The translations under genes and the position numbers were made by a program. The notes beneath the pieces were generated by a model. It saw only the letters and a program-made list of their open reading frames with translations, was not told the DNA's origin and ran no database searches. A stretch of DNA of 64,000 nt from Oopsacas minuta (taxonomy: Eukaryota > Porifera > Hexactinellida > Lyssacinosida > Leucopsacidae). Within the stretch, counting starts at the first letter, position 1. Every line of letters starts with the position of its first letter. The DNA lies in NCBI GenBank assembly GCA_024704765.1, contig JAKMXF010000332.1, positions 292,018 through 356,017 of the forward strand, written 5' to 3'. Of the stretch, positions 23,148 to 34,917 are shown piece by piece.

Positions 23148-23340
23148 CTAGAACAACATCCAAGCATGTATGACTACTAATCCAGGAGAAAATCCCGCTT
23201 CAACAAAGCAAGGAGTGCCTCAAATTAGCTAGAACAACATCTAAACAGGTATAGCCACTTATCGAGGGTAATACCCACTCAACAAAGCGAGGAATGTCAT
23301 AGTAGAACTAGAACAACATCCAACCAGTACTAAATAACCT
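23148..23340. repeat. About 80-bp tandem repeat, 2.4 units
   Basis: CTAGAACAACATC recurs at 23148, 23229 and 23308 (spacing 81 and 79 bp), with matching sequence between (CAACAAAGC.AGGA). Confidence 0.8.
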
Positions 23341-23635
23341 CTGTAGACAGATATTTTCCTAAGCTGTAGAGATATGTCTCACTCTCAATTTCAGCTTCAG
23401 TTTAGCATTAGTGTTCGAAATAATATTTTATACAAGTTGCCAATATTATTTCTTGGTAAACAAATACATTTGCAATAAAATTGAATTTGCCATAACACTA
23501 TTGCTTTCAATCCTAAGACTTTGTGCATTATCTAGATTATCCATTAGTTTAATTGACATCTAGAAATACTAAAATTCGGTTTGGGGATGGTCATTGAATT
23601 TATGAACCATACTATTTACACATTATAATATACAC

Positions 23636-24025
23636 CAGTGGTACTCAAACCGGGGTTCGCGGCCCACTAGGGGCCGAGAGGATGTTGCAAAGAGGCCGCC
23701 GAAAGGTAATAGAAAGTGATTTACGATCATTTTATTCTTTAAAGCTTTAGTTATTCCACACAACTTCTACGATAATATCGGAATTCCTTTCGCTTTCCTC
23801 GAATAGTAACAAATTGCACATATTCCACTTCCCAGAATGCTATTTATACTCATATCATATTATGTTTTTGAAGCGTGTATGCCTCTTGCTACTTAAGTAT
23901 ATGCACTGATATGGTACAATACTATTGAAAATTATATACTAAAAGTGAGACCAAAAAGCAGGGGTCCGTGAAATTGTGATGAAGAAATTTTTGGGCCGCG
24001 ATATAGAAAAGTTTGAGAAGCACTG
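23636..24025. mobile_element. hAT-type MITE, 390 bp
   Basis: The ends are CAGTGGTACTCAAACC at 23636 and TTTGAGAAGCACTG at 24025, the classic CAGTG..TCAAA form of short hAT elements. The 8-bp flanks (ATATACAC and ACATGTAC) agree at only 5 of 8 positions, so the target duplication has decayed. Confidence 0.75.
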
Positions 24026-24200
24026 ACATGTACGATAAGTTACATATCAGAATAGGATATATTCTAGTTCTATTTCTATTAGATTTCAGTGAACTATTTG
24101 AATAGTTGAGAATAAGGTGAGATTAAGGGTAGTTGACCTGTTGTATGAAGTGCTTTAAAGAAAACGGTGTAGCTATTTGGGAGAGAAGAGAGTTGGTCTA

Positions 24201-25537
24201 CAGGGTGTCTCAAAAGTTTTTTACCTTATTCATCAAGCCAGTAAATTGTATTTAACGTATAGAATCATTAGACTATTTGCCAAGTTATTTACCTTTAAGT
24301 TCAGTACAAGAATTAATGCGGTTTGGCATTCCATCGGTTATATTCTGGAGAATCGATGGGCTAATACCACCCTAGATATTTTCCAAGATTTTCGTGAGTT
24401 GTTTAAGATTAGTAGCGAGCTTCCCCTTGTCCAGCTCTGCCTGCATAATGGCCCACAGATTTTCTATAGGACTCAAATCTGGCGAGTTACTAGGCCAAAT
24501 ATCTTTCGCCCAGAATCCTGATAAATGATTAGAATGCCACTTCTGTGTCTTTTTAGCAGTATGAGCAGGGGCTCCATCCTGCACAAACAAAGTGTCGGAC
24601 ATCTTTCGATACAATTTCCTCTTAGCCAGGGGCCCTCTCATCTTCTTACGTTTATAGGTAGGGAGACAGCACTTTTCCAGTATTTCATTGATATAATATT
24701 CCGCATTCACAGATTGTCTTGGAGAGATTAGATAGAGTTCTGATAGTCAACGATGACTCATCATTCCCCAGACCATTAATCTTGGAGGATTTTTGACCGT
24801 TTCGGCTGGAGTGATATTACGCGAACTGACGTCCCAAATTCGATCATTCTGTAAATTTGTAGGGTGAAGAAGCTCAAAGGGGTTGTCATCACTGAAGAAA
24901 ACTCGCTCCGAATCAAAGTGAAATCCAGGATTTATGCTCAAGACAGAACTTGACGCTTTTAGACTTCTGTACTTCCGTCAATTTAGGGTTTGATGGCCGT
25001 TTATACGCTTTAGCCCCAATAGAATTGTGTAAATAACGGTGAACAATATCTTTACTAATAGCACCATATTTACTTGGAATATATTTCGCCAATTTCCGAG
25101 TTAAATGCTATCGTTGCTATCGATTTTCGAATTATTATTTTTGGGACCCGGAAAGTTTCGGCCGACGTCCAGCACGAGGCTTGTCAATGAGCATTTCTCC
25201 AGCCTTTGCTTTTTGTTCCAATTCTTTAGGGCTCAAATTGTGACTCCAAGTGTGTCAGCAACTGTTCTTTGAGTGGAACCAGCTAGTAGCACACCTATCG
25301 CTCTCTCGTGGAACCATAGTCTTGTCATTTTGACATCCATAATAGTGAAATTTGATAATTATACAAAGTTTCGCAAAATGAATCACAAAATTAAATATTT
25401 GATACTACTCATGATTGAGAACATTAGTCAACTAAAAATTGACAATACTAATATAAATGGGTAAGTAGTAAATGAAGTACCTGATTTCTGTCCAAATATA
25501 CTGAAATACTAATGCTGAATAAACTTTTGAGACCCTG
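24201..25537 (-). mobile_element. Tc1-like element, 1337 bp
   Basis: The left end reads CAGGGTGTCTCAAAAGTTTT and the right, reversed, CAGGGTCTCAAAAGTTTATT. TA flanks both sides (24199-24200, 25538-25539). It encodes one transposase on the minus strand. Confidence 0.9.
24372..25340 (-). pseudogene. Tc1-like transposase, decayed
   Basis: The likely start at 25340 gives MDVKMTRLWFHERAIGVLLA. Further on are VFFSDDNPFELLH (first Asp block), RLMVWGMMSHR, VQDGAPAHTAKKTQ (second Asp) and WPSNSPDLSPIENLW (Glu), the DDE order of Tc1 transposases. The N-terminal HTH region has stops and frameshifts. Catalytic motifs remain readable, so decay is moderate. Confidence 0.85.
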
Positions 25538-25540
25538 TAC

Positions 25541-25735
25541 AACAAGGTTGAAACCGATCGAACGAATATCAGTAGTCATGAATAGTTGCTTAACCGAATA
25601 CTGATAATATTCGGTTATATTAACTGAATACTACTGATAATATTCGGTTTGGACCAACCGAATATTGGAATATTCGCCAAATATTTTTCGGTTGAACCGA
25701 ATATTGAACTTTTGGTTGCAACCTTGGTCTACAAT
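25541..25735. repeat. Small inverted-repeat element rich in CGAATATT
   Basis: It opens with AACAAGGTTGAAACCGAT and closes with GGTTGCAACCTTGG, approximate inverses. Between them are several copies of AATATTCGGTT and its complement. It directly adjoins the Tc1 element. Similar motif clusters lie at 3382-3510. It could be a MITE. Confidence 0.5.
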
Positions 25736-26152
25736 TATAAATTAGAAGATACCAAAAATGCAACTTAAGCAACTCAAATGACAATATGACACGTAATTCT
25801 TTGAGCTATTCTATGCCAGAAGAATGCCTCGAGTACATATCATCGCGATTCAATTAGTAGGTTGGATCAATGAAAGGAATACTATCTCACGCTTTGGGAG
25901 CGTTAATACGTTTCTCAGAATAGAAACATTCTATCACTTTTTTAAGAATTCCAGGTTACTAGCTAAGCACTCTGAGAATCCCATTGTTTTATGGCATTAT
26001 CCGGGATATGACATAAAGGGTTATGACAACAGAATTTTGTTGGGGCAAAGGCATCGAAAATCGTTATTGATTTGAACATTTTATGAGAATAAACACAAAA
26101 TTCTATAAAGTTAGTGGTATTCACTGTACTATCAAAGGGAAAAATCCTCCCT
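25736..26152. other. No recognised features
   Basis: An 83-codon plus-strand frame at 25824-26075 has no recognisable content and is probably chance. Confidence 0.4.
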
Positions 26153-28802
26153 CACGAGTCGCTCAGATTCAAATATCGATCAAAAAAATACAGTTTGTCA
26201 AACCTAGCTGGAGTGATGGAGTAGCTATGTCTACTTTCTAAATATCCATTATTTAAAATTATTTGTACCAAAAACAAAACATTAGCCCAATTGTATTTTC
26301 ACCTAATTTCTAACACCTTCTATTTGTGGTATTTACTCTTTGAATTCAATACATGCTAATTAATAGTGTCAAATATCTCTAATGACTATTTTCATATAAA
26401 CTAAAACAAAAATATTGGAAAACTATTAATTCACACTGGTTGTAATAGAATCATACTTGTCATTTAACTTATCAATTGCACTCGATCTCGTTTTCATCTT
26501 GTAATACCTCCAAACATCTGCTGCATTATCAGTAGCAAGAGATATAAAATTAAAATCGCATACTGCGTTAAATAACCCTTCACCATAACCTCTGTATCCT
26601 CACCAAATTTGTATCTTCTCCACACATTGTTAAAATGATGGTGACTAGATTCCCATGCCTGTTCTTATACTACAGCCAATCCGTTATCTGTAGATAAATA
26701 TTTTAGCAGAAAAGGAACCAAATGGCGACATACTATATGTACTTTAGTTGCACAAGAAATGCACACATTTTGTATGCTTCTTCAAATTCAAAGATCCTTT
26801 CGTGAAACTCGGGAGTACATCTGGATATCCCAAAACAAGAAGATACCACGGAGCCAAATCTTCTGAATGCTATGTAGGCATTAGAATTCTTATTTAGAAA
26901 CAAATCTCCATGATTTTTCAGTAATAATCTCATTGAATTCCCTTCAAAGCATCCACCATGGTATTGACTTTTCTTGACGTTATATCTCTTCAAAGTATCC
27001 TGATGGTCTGTATTTCGTCTTCTGACATGGACTCTATAAATACATCATAAAGTCTCTGGCCTACTACTCCAAGCAGCAAATGTAGCTCTGGGAGATTAAG
27101 ACAAGCCATGTTTTCAATAGGTAGAATTCAGCATGCTGTGTTGACCCTCTTAGCTCCCATTTCCCAAAAATCGTCAAGATTATCCCTTTCGCCCAGGTAC
27201 ACCAGGGACAGAGATGTCTGCCATGTATGATACCAAAAGCTATTAGTACAGCTTTTATATCAATCGTTAGGCTAACATTGAAGTCTAGGATTAAACGTCT
27301 GATTTCATGAGTGGAAAATATTGACTTGAGGTTGTGATAATTTGCTGGTACAGAGCTCAGGCAAATTATAGCCAGATAGCTTACGCTATTGGATAATTCT
27401 GGTTGAATTGTCACTTTCAAAAATCCTTGTCCAATGTCCAGCCCTAATTTATAATGTAATCTCTAGATATTAATCCCATCTGAATGAGAAAATCTTTTAC
27501 TAAGAAGGCTAGGAACATCACAACAGAATACTGTCCAGACAGGGCAAATATCACTATATCCCTTCTTCTGAGATCGGTTCAGCTCTAACTGGCAAACTTC
27601 AAAGAATTAACCAATAATTTAATATCGACCAGTGTAAAATAATTTCATCCCGGCCTGGGGTGCCAATTAATTTACCTCTTAATATACTTATAACTAACTT
27701 AAGACCGTTATTACTTAGAATTCCTTTAGTCTGTATTTGTAACATATCTGAGAGTTCTAGACTGACAGACAGTACACTACTTGAAGCAGACTTATTCAAA
27801 GAAGAACTATCTGAAGATAACCCGGGTGCCCTCCTGAAATACGTGGTAGTTCGAGGTATAAATCATCACTTACATCCAAACACTTAACGATATCATCTAC
27901 AAATTTATCTAATAATTTTCCTTTACCTAAGCAGTGTCTGGTGTTGGTAACAGCATTAGAAGAAGAACATTCATGGCGAATACCTCGTCCTACCTTTCAG
28001 AAAACATTTACTGCACAACTCTACAACTTGTTGAGGAGAATTTTCTACCGGTCTACCAACAGATTTATGTCGAATTTGCTGAGGTTCATGTTTCTTTGGT
28101 CCAAATCGATACGCTTCTTGACACATAGCACAAGGAGAATCAACAAAACAAGAGCTTGGTCTGGTGTTCTTTATTGACAGTGTCCAAGAAAAAGGTTTCG
28201 GAATATTCCAGCACTCAGATTCTTGTCCGGTTTCTCAAGCCAAATTGCACAAGTCTTACAGAGAACTGTCGGTAACATGCAGCTAAGATCGTCAACGTTG
28301 TTTGATAAATACTGTGCATACATCTTTAGTAACTTTGGAGTTAAATTTACCCCATTGCCCTACTTTAACACAACAATTTCGACATACCTTCTGTCGCGCT
28401 TTCATTTGTTTGTCACTAAAAATTGTTCCAAAGGATTCTATCTTCCAAATATAGATTTTAGTTTCTAATATTCGATATTTATGGTATTTGCAGTTGAATA
28501 GGGATGCCAAACTAAGCGACATGTATTCAAGTGTGAAGACACTACAAGTAAGGATAATATCCTTACAATTCATGTGTATATTTAACACTGCAAATTAACA
28601 TGAATTGAATTCAAAGAGCAAGTACCGCAAAATGGAAGATGTAAGAAATTAAAAAATACAATTAGCTAAATTTTTGTTTTTGCGTACGAATAATTTTAAA
28701 TAATGAATATTCGGGAAATAGACATGCTACTCTATCACTTCAGCTAGGTTTTGAACAAACTGTAGTTTTTTTTAATCGATATTTGAATCTGAGCGACCCG
28801 TG
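26153..28802 (-). mobile_element. Chapaev/CMC-like element with long TIRs, 2650 bp
   Basis: Imperfect inverted repeats of about 130-140 bp face each other at 26153-26290 and 28672-28802. They start CACGAGTCGCTCAGATTCAA and CACGGGTCGCTCAGATTCAA. Both ends are flanked by CCCT (26149-26152, 28803-28806), a 4-bp target duplication. CAC...GTG termini with 4-bp duplications are typical of Chapaev elements. The decayed transposase is on the minus strand. Confidence 0.8.
26480..28480 (-). pseudogene. DDE-type transposase of the Chapaev-like element
   Basis: Minus-strand pieces in order: a Cys-rich N-terminal part (VCRNCCVKVGQW near 28380; CKTCAIWLEK near 28250), then LGLDIGQGFLKVTIQPEL (about 27440), SLTIDIKAVLIAFGI (27250), CPWCTW (27193-27210), and EQAWESSHHHFNNVWRRYKF (about 26610-26665). 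The Asp, Asp and Glu in the second, third and last blocks could be the catalytic triad, with the CxxC pair between as in several cut-and-paste families. Stops and frameshifts are frequent. I recognise the block order from uncharacterised TE proteins of invertebrates; the Chapaev label rests mainly on the element ends. Confidence 0.6.
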
Positions 28803-29324
28803 CCCTGAGTTTAGAGCAAAATTTATGATGCAATTGGATGAACTTGTTTCAGGAGTCCTGTTATTTTACATACCCCATTGAATTTTAATATTCTGACAAT
28901 TAACTTATGATTGAATTGTTTTGAAGTTTTAATCTTGGCTACAGGATGTGTTTAGAGTAACTTACCCACTCTATGATTCAATGTTATTTCCTATACAACT
29001 AGTTAAGAACAATGTATTTTTACGAACTTGCAATGATAATTGTGATAGTTCTTGGAATGTATCATTAATTCCATAATTTATTGCAGTAATTGTTTAATAC
29101 TTAGACCAAATTATGACCGTCTGTTGGTGTTTGTGTTTATGAGGTTCTACTGTGGATATATATTTCTGTGAATAATAACATCACTATAATTTGAATGATT
29201 TATCACAAATTTATGAAATATATATGCGGGAACATATATACCCAAATTTTAACAGCTACAATTTTCTGTTGATTTAAAAGACAAGTACTTAGTTGATAAG
29301 CATATAGTACCAATTAACTATATC
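28803..29324. other. No recognised features
   Basis: AT-rich, no coding content seen. The last 40 bp hold a motif repeated at 31846-31880. Confidence 0.4.
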
Positions 29325-30474
29325 CAGGGTGTCCAACAATTAGTGGCTAATTACAGTAGTATAGATTCTATATAGATACTGATACAGATCTAACGTTTCC
29401 TTTTCCTATATAATCGCCTTGAGAACTCTTCGCTTCCTCCACTTGATTCAATGCCTCTTTTAATATCGCCCACAAATTTTCAAAATAGGATTTAGATTGG
29501 GCGATTTTCCAAGCCATTCGTTTTTAGTCCAGAAGCTTTTGAAATGTTTCTTGAACCAATCTTGAGTGATTTGGCTTTGTGAGCTAGGGCTCCATCTTGC
29601 ATAAAATGGGCTCCAGACCTTTTGGATGTCATTTTCCTCATGCGAACTGGTCCATTTTTTCTTTTCCTTTTGACTGCAGCGAGACAAGTCTTCTCCAGAA
29701 TTTCATTTACATAGTAATTTATACTAACTGTCTGTTTTTGGCGGAACAAAATGCATATCTGAAAGAGAATTGTAGCTCATCATGCCTCATACCATAACCT
29801 TGGGTGTGTTTTTTTATTGTTTCGCGAGGAGAAACCTTTGGACTATTTGTGGCCAAACATGGTCATTCTGTGTGTTGGCAGAGTGATACAACTCAACGGC
29901 GATTCGTCTGACCATATTACGTTCTTCCATTCGTTCACTGTCCAGTTCTTCACTTTATGAAAAAAAGCACATCGGTTAATCTTCTGTCTTTCTATTAACA
30001 TAGGTTTCTTCGGCCGTTTAAATACTTTCACTCTTAAGTCTCTGCGTAAATAGTTATGTACTGTGCTTTTACATACAGAATATCCCGTTGTACTCAATCT
30101 GTTAGATAACCTGGTTGACTGATGTCGTTTTCGCAGAGATTTCACGAGCACCATTTTGACCGCTGTGTTAATCTTTCGAGGCCGTCCAGCACCAGATTAA
30201 TGTTCAAGGATCCTACTATGTGTATATCTATACCACCAACGTCTTATACTACGGATACCTTTATCAAGTCTTTTTGCAACCTCCTTTTGTGTTTTCTCGA
30301 TTGCAACATACCAATTACCTGATATCGTTCAGAAGCATTCATTGCAAACACCTCCAATTAAAGTGAATTTGAAGAAGTATTAATTCAGCAATCGAAAAAA
30401 TGAGAAAAAATAAGTGAAATCCATTACCTCTAAGTGGTATGGGTTGCTATAATATTGTCGATCGTAAGAAACCT
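29325..30474 (-). mobile_element. Tc1-like element, right end missing
   Basis: The left end reads CAGGGTGTCCAACAATTAGT, of the Tc1 type. No inverse was found before the next element begins at 30476, so the right end is lost or buried. It codes on the minus strand. Confidence 0.65.
29460..30340 (-). pseudogene. Tc1-like transposase, decayed
   Basis: It starts near 30340 with MNASERYQVIGMLQSRK (HTH). Next come TVHNYLRRDLRVKVFKRPKK (second HTH), EWKNVIWSDES (first Asp), FMQDGALAHKAK (second Asp, His retained) and SPNLNPI near 29475 (Glu region altered). Several frameshifts are present. It is related to, but distinct from, the Tc1 copies at 24201 and 34918. Confidence 0.8.
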
Positions 30475-30475
30475 A

Positions 30476-31790
30476 CAGGGTGGTTTTTAAGTCCTGACCC
30501 CTATATTTCAGTTTTACAACAAGCATAATATACTTTCTTAGGTTATGATATTTATATATGTTGTATATGTATGTAGTCTAGCATAATTATTAGTTAGAAC
30601 TGAGTGATATTTCTACACGATCCCTTTACTGCTTAGATGGAAAGACAACAGTCTGCTATAATTGAATTATTTGTGAATGGGAAGCGCCAATGTGACATTA
30701 TGAGATCATTGAATATCCCGAAAGAGCGGAGGAAATTTGTCACTAGTACTATCCAGCGTTATCTTGAGACTGGTAGTGTCAAAGACAAAAGTAGAAGTGG
30801 ACTTCCAATTACTGTGACCACAACCAGGATGAAGAAAATAATCAGAGACAGAATTCGGCGAAATCCACGCCGATCAATGAGAAAACTGTCATCTGAACTC
30901 AAAATATTGCGTACATCAGTTCATAGGATTGTGAAAAGTTCCCTGGGTCTATCTTCTTACAAACGAAGAAACGTACACTATCTCTCTACTGCGATTCGAC
31001 AAAAACGATTGCTTTGTAGCAAAAAGCTTTTTAGTCGGCTCGCAGAATATGGCTATCATAATGGTCTGTATTCGGATGAAAAGTTATCCACAATTGAGGA
31101 GGTCAGTAACTCTCAAAACGACAGGATCTTATCTTCTACTTCTTCCACTATAAATGAAGAACTCTGCTATGTTCGGAGAGTCCAAAAACCACTTTCAGTG
31201 ATGATTTGGGGAGGGATCTCCTGTTTTGGACTGACATCACTGATATTTGTCCCCCAGGGTGTAAAAATCAACTCTACAGAATACCAGGATCGTATTTTAG
31301 AACCTGTAGTGAAAGACCTGGGTACTAGCATGTTTAACAAGAATCGATTCTTGTTTCAACAGGATGGGGCCTCCAGCCCATACAGCTCGTACCACTCAGG
31401 CCTGGCTATCAGAAAAATATTCTCGATTTTATCACTACAGAAGAATGGCCACCGTCTAGTCCAGATCTAAATCCCATGGATTTCTCTATATGGGCGATAT
31501 TGGAGAAAAATGCATGCCCAAATGCTTATACTAATATAGCGTCTTAAAGAAGGATCTACTTCGTGAATGGACTAGAATCCCAGAAGAAACCCTGCGCGCC
31601 GCAGTAGAGGCAGCGCCAGGGCGTCTACGAGTAGTAATCACAAAGAAAGGTGGCTACATTGAATAATTCAATCAAATATAATTAGTTTCAATATGTGTTT
31701 TTGAAATCTCGATCACTAAATCTATGTAAGAATAGTCCAGCAATGTGGACAATGAAATATAGAATGGGTCAGGATTTAAAAGTCACCCTG
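30476..31790 (+). mobile_element. Tc1/mariner-superfamily element, 1315 bp
   Basis: The left end reads CAGGGTGGTTTTTAAGTCCT and the right, reversed, CAGGGTGACTTTTAAATCCT. TA flanks both sides (30474-30475, 31791-31792). It carries one plus-strand transposase. Confidence 0.92.
30637..31665 (+). pseudogene. mariner-like transposase of the DDxD type
   Basis: It begins MERQQSAIIELFVNGKRQCD, with an N-terminal HTH, then SMRKLSSELKILRTSVHRIV as the second HTH. The catalytic core shows LYSDEKL (first Asp), VMIWGGISCFG, FLFQQDGASSP (second Asp), then after frameshifts WPSSPDLNPMDFSIWAILE-like text near 31450-31510. There Asp replaces the Tc1-type Glu. The first frame holds 277 codons and is intact to about 31400. 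Final codons lie near 31665. It is a recent copy with a few lesions. Confidence 0.85.
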
Positions 31791-32560
31791 TATATCCTGT
31801 TTATATGGAAGAATTATCTACAGTTTTATTACAGAAAATACACTATACTTAATTGATAAGTATATAGTATCAATTAACAGCCATATTATATTCTTTTTTT
31901 AAGAATATATCATGGCTCTTTTAAGTATAACCAATCAATTTACTGCCCTACTGTACATACTCCTACTTTCTGTATATATACAAAAATTATTAATACATTA
32001 CATTTTTGGTTTTTGCTCAACTTATTGTTTCTTATTTACTTATTTGCTATATTATATTCGAATGACTGGTACAGATGATATCTATTGTACTCTGGGGAGC
32101 GAGAACTGGTGGCTTGGTCGGATGAACCAAATCAATACACCGCCTGTTACTATCCAAGGTTGTCTACTTTGTATTGAAGATCAATGTAGACAAGTTATGG
32201 CAAATTTCCACCTGCCTATTGGCCATCACTATCCGCGTCTTATTGATAATTGGTGGGGTTTAGCTAAGGACTGGACCAAAGACTTTAATTCATAGACTGA
32301 GGAAGACAAAATTATTCATATTGATAAGGATATACAAGTGAATGTTATATGTCTTAAAACTTTACAAGATATTCCCCTCTCCTCTCAAGGAGATCTTGAC
32401 AACCCCAATCTATCAAAGTTCTATGTTAGTAATAGTTCAATAACACCTAAGGAGAGAATTTGGACTCGTAAGTGGAAGAGAAATGGATTTTGAGGCACGA
32501 ATGCTAGAATTCTGTCCGCTATGAGAAAAAGTAGAACTAATTCTGATATATGCTAAACAC
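31791..32560 (+). other. Open but unassigned sequence before the Helitron
   Basis: A 127-codon frame (31912-32295), hydrophobic at first, then MTGTDDIYCTLGSENWWLGR and ENWWLGRMNQINTPPVTIQG, continues in another frame with SITPKERIWTRKWKRNG. The residue pattern looks coding, but I do not recognise it. It may be the 5' part of the Helitron protein or another element. Confidence 0.35.
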
Positions 32561-34915
32561 AACGAGCGACAGCGAATATTTATGGCTGAAAGAATTACAG
32601 ATCATGATAAGCGTGCCGATCATAATGGAAAGCTGAGTGTATACAAAATCCTGAATTACGCACTGAACATACCGAAAATCAACGCAAAGGAATTGCTGGG
32701 AGGATGCAAATTCCTAAAAAGAGTGCTGGATATACGAACAACAGCTGGAGAGATATAGAACACATACCAAGAATTTTGATTCCATTGATCTCTATACTAC
32801 TCTCAAATATCTCTAGGTCCAACATAGGTTGGGTGTTGCTGTAGATGTCTTCTCTTCAAGGCAACTGTTTTGATGTTGACCAGCCCGAAAATTGTCGCCA
32901 AGTACGAGTCTAATCCTCAGTTTTTAAGCCGAGTTCTATTCTATCGATCAGAGGGTACTAAGTATGTCTTACAAGATCAGATACCCAAGATTGCTCTGTA
33001 TCGAGTGCTAGAGTTTCCTGAAGTACCACCACAGCTCTGTCGTCTATCTAGAGTAGAGCAGAGGTTAGTTGCTTCGAGACCTGAATTTATGAATATTTCA
33101 TCTGTAGATAGGGAACGACAACTAGGTTTATATGGAATGGTTAAGAATCTACCAGTAAGAACTGAGCAAATTGTTAAATATTTGCTAAGGAATTTTCTGG
33201 AAACACAAACTATTCAATTGTGATTATTTCATCAGTTTGTTTATCCAAACCTTATATGTTTCAAACGAACAACCCTATGTTGTGTTAGAAGCAGCTCGCT
33301 AACTTTCTTTCAATTAACTCTTTAAATGACACAAAATTGTGTTTTGGAGACGAGCGGAGTAATTTGTAGCTACGCTATATAGTGTTGATTTTATCGTAAA
33401 TCCTAATGATCTGCCAAGTAATGATAATCCTGAGGAAACTGAGAGGATGGATGACTATCCAATTTGTGAGTGATAACGATGAAGTTTTTGAGGACTTTGA
33501 TGATAAGCCTATTCAGGAATTTGACCAATGGTATAAAATAATACCCTTTTGATAGTTACTATCTAATGAAGACATACTGTTGAAGCTACCTTCGGAAAAG
33601 GTAAAACACCAATGAATATAATATAGAACGAGTGTTTTGAAGAATTCGCTTGTGCGAAATGGGACTTAACTGAAAATTTGACGTTCCTAAAGATCAAAAT
33701 CTGATATATTGAGTTTTGTAACTTCACATAATGTACGTTACATACAAATTAGCAAGAATTGACTGCATATTCGTTTGGATAAGATAGTAGGTGTAGTAAA
33801 ATCATACCCGTACTCTTTCTAAATAGAAAAGAGTTTGAGAGCTTACATAATGCTCTTAATAATTGTTTGAGAAAAGCAAGCTACTAAGATGGTCAGACTG
33901 TGACTGCATCTGATATCCTATATGACGAAAGCCTGGTGACAATGATGGCACATATGATACCCTCAAATTCCTTAAGACTATTCAGTTTTCTCCTGTATTC
34001 TGGCATCAGAAACAGAGAGTTCTTTTCGATGATAAGACAGTTAGGATGCTCTACATTCTTTCTCAAACTTTCAGCAGTTGAGCCTAAATGGCCAGAGTTG
34101 CAAATAATCCTGAAAGAGATTCTAGATAATGAAGTTCTCCACAGATATTATGCTGGAATTACAGTGGAGTGAACGGGTATAGTTGATAAGGAGCGATACT
34201 GTCATTCACTCAAGGTATTTTGATCATTGTTCTAAGGAGCTTTTCAAAGTCCTTCGCTCAAAGGTTAGCCCCTTTGTATTCTCACTGATTTTTATGTGAG
34301 GATAGAGTTCCAGCAAACGTGGTCACCGCATGTATATTCTTTAAATGGATACAAGATGCACCCAAGTATGCGAGAGTCTATTCAATGAGGTAATTTGAAT
34401 ATTTCGATCGAACTATGATGTGTAAATCACCTCAAGTTTATAGTATGTTAAATAATGGTGGAAGAGATTTACAGCGTCATAAACATATTCACACTTGTTT
34501 TAATAATTTGTTTTCGACGTTGTAGATTTAGTATTCCTTACCCTACAATGGTCCAAACTAAAATTTTTAGAACGACTGGAATTTGATATTATGACAGCAA
34601 GTAAGGAAGAAATTGGTCGTAAATTGTCTCTTCAAGAGAAAGCTTGAATATATGGTAATTGATAGACGTGTATGATAAGGGTGATACTGGTTTCAGTACT
34701 ATCGCCATACAGGATCTCCTTTTAGAATTGTCATAAATTGAAGAGGATCATATAACTGCATTATGATCTAGTATTAAAGACCAACTATATACCTTCAGCG
34801 TAATATGAACGAATTACGTATTAATGCCCTTAATGAGATCATTTTCATTTATGGAAGGCTAATATTGATACACTATGTATTTTAGATCAATATACTTGAG
34901 TTGCATATGTAGATG
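32560..34915 (+). pseudogene. Helitron replication protein, N-terminal half
   Basis: Ordered blocks of the Helitron Rep-helicase family are seen in shifting frames. A DUF6570-type segment comes first (32870-33223: VPPQLCRLSRVEQRLVAS, RERQLGLYGMVKNLPV). GKTPMNII and ECFEEFACAKW follow near 33620. The Helitron_like_N segment comes next (33900-34172: SMIRQLGCSTFFLKLSAVEP, KWPELQIIL). RIEFQQTWSPHVY (about 34300) is the HUH region with its second His changed to Tyr. QRHKHIHTC and an NELRIN block lie further on. Helitrons transpose by rolling-circle replication. No helicase domain is left, so the copy is truncated as well as riddled with stops. Confidence 0.8.
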
Positions 34916-34917
34916 TA

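Noticed and set aside
25824-26075. 83-codon plus-strand frame as a small gene
   Set aside because: No recognisable motifs, no homologous frame elsewhere in the window, and length expected by chance.
32296-32490. RNase H domain suggested by WTRKWKRNGF
   Set aside because: No other RNase H motifs (acidic triad) are visible on either side.
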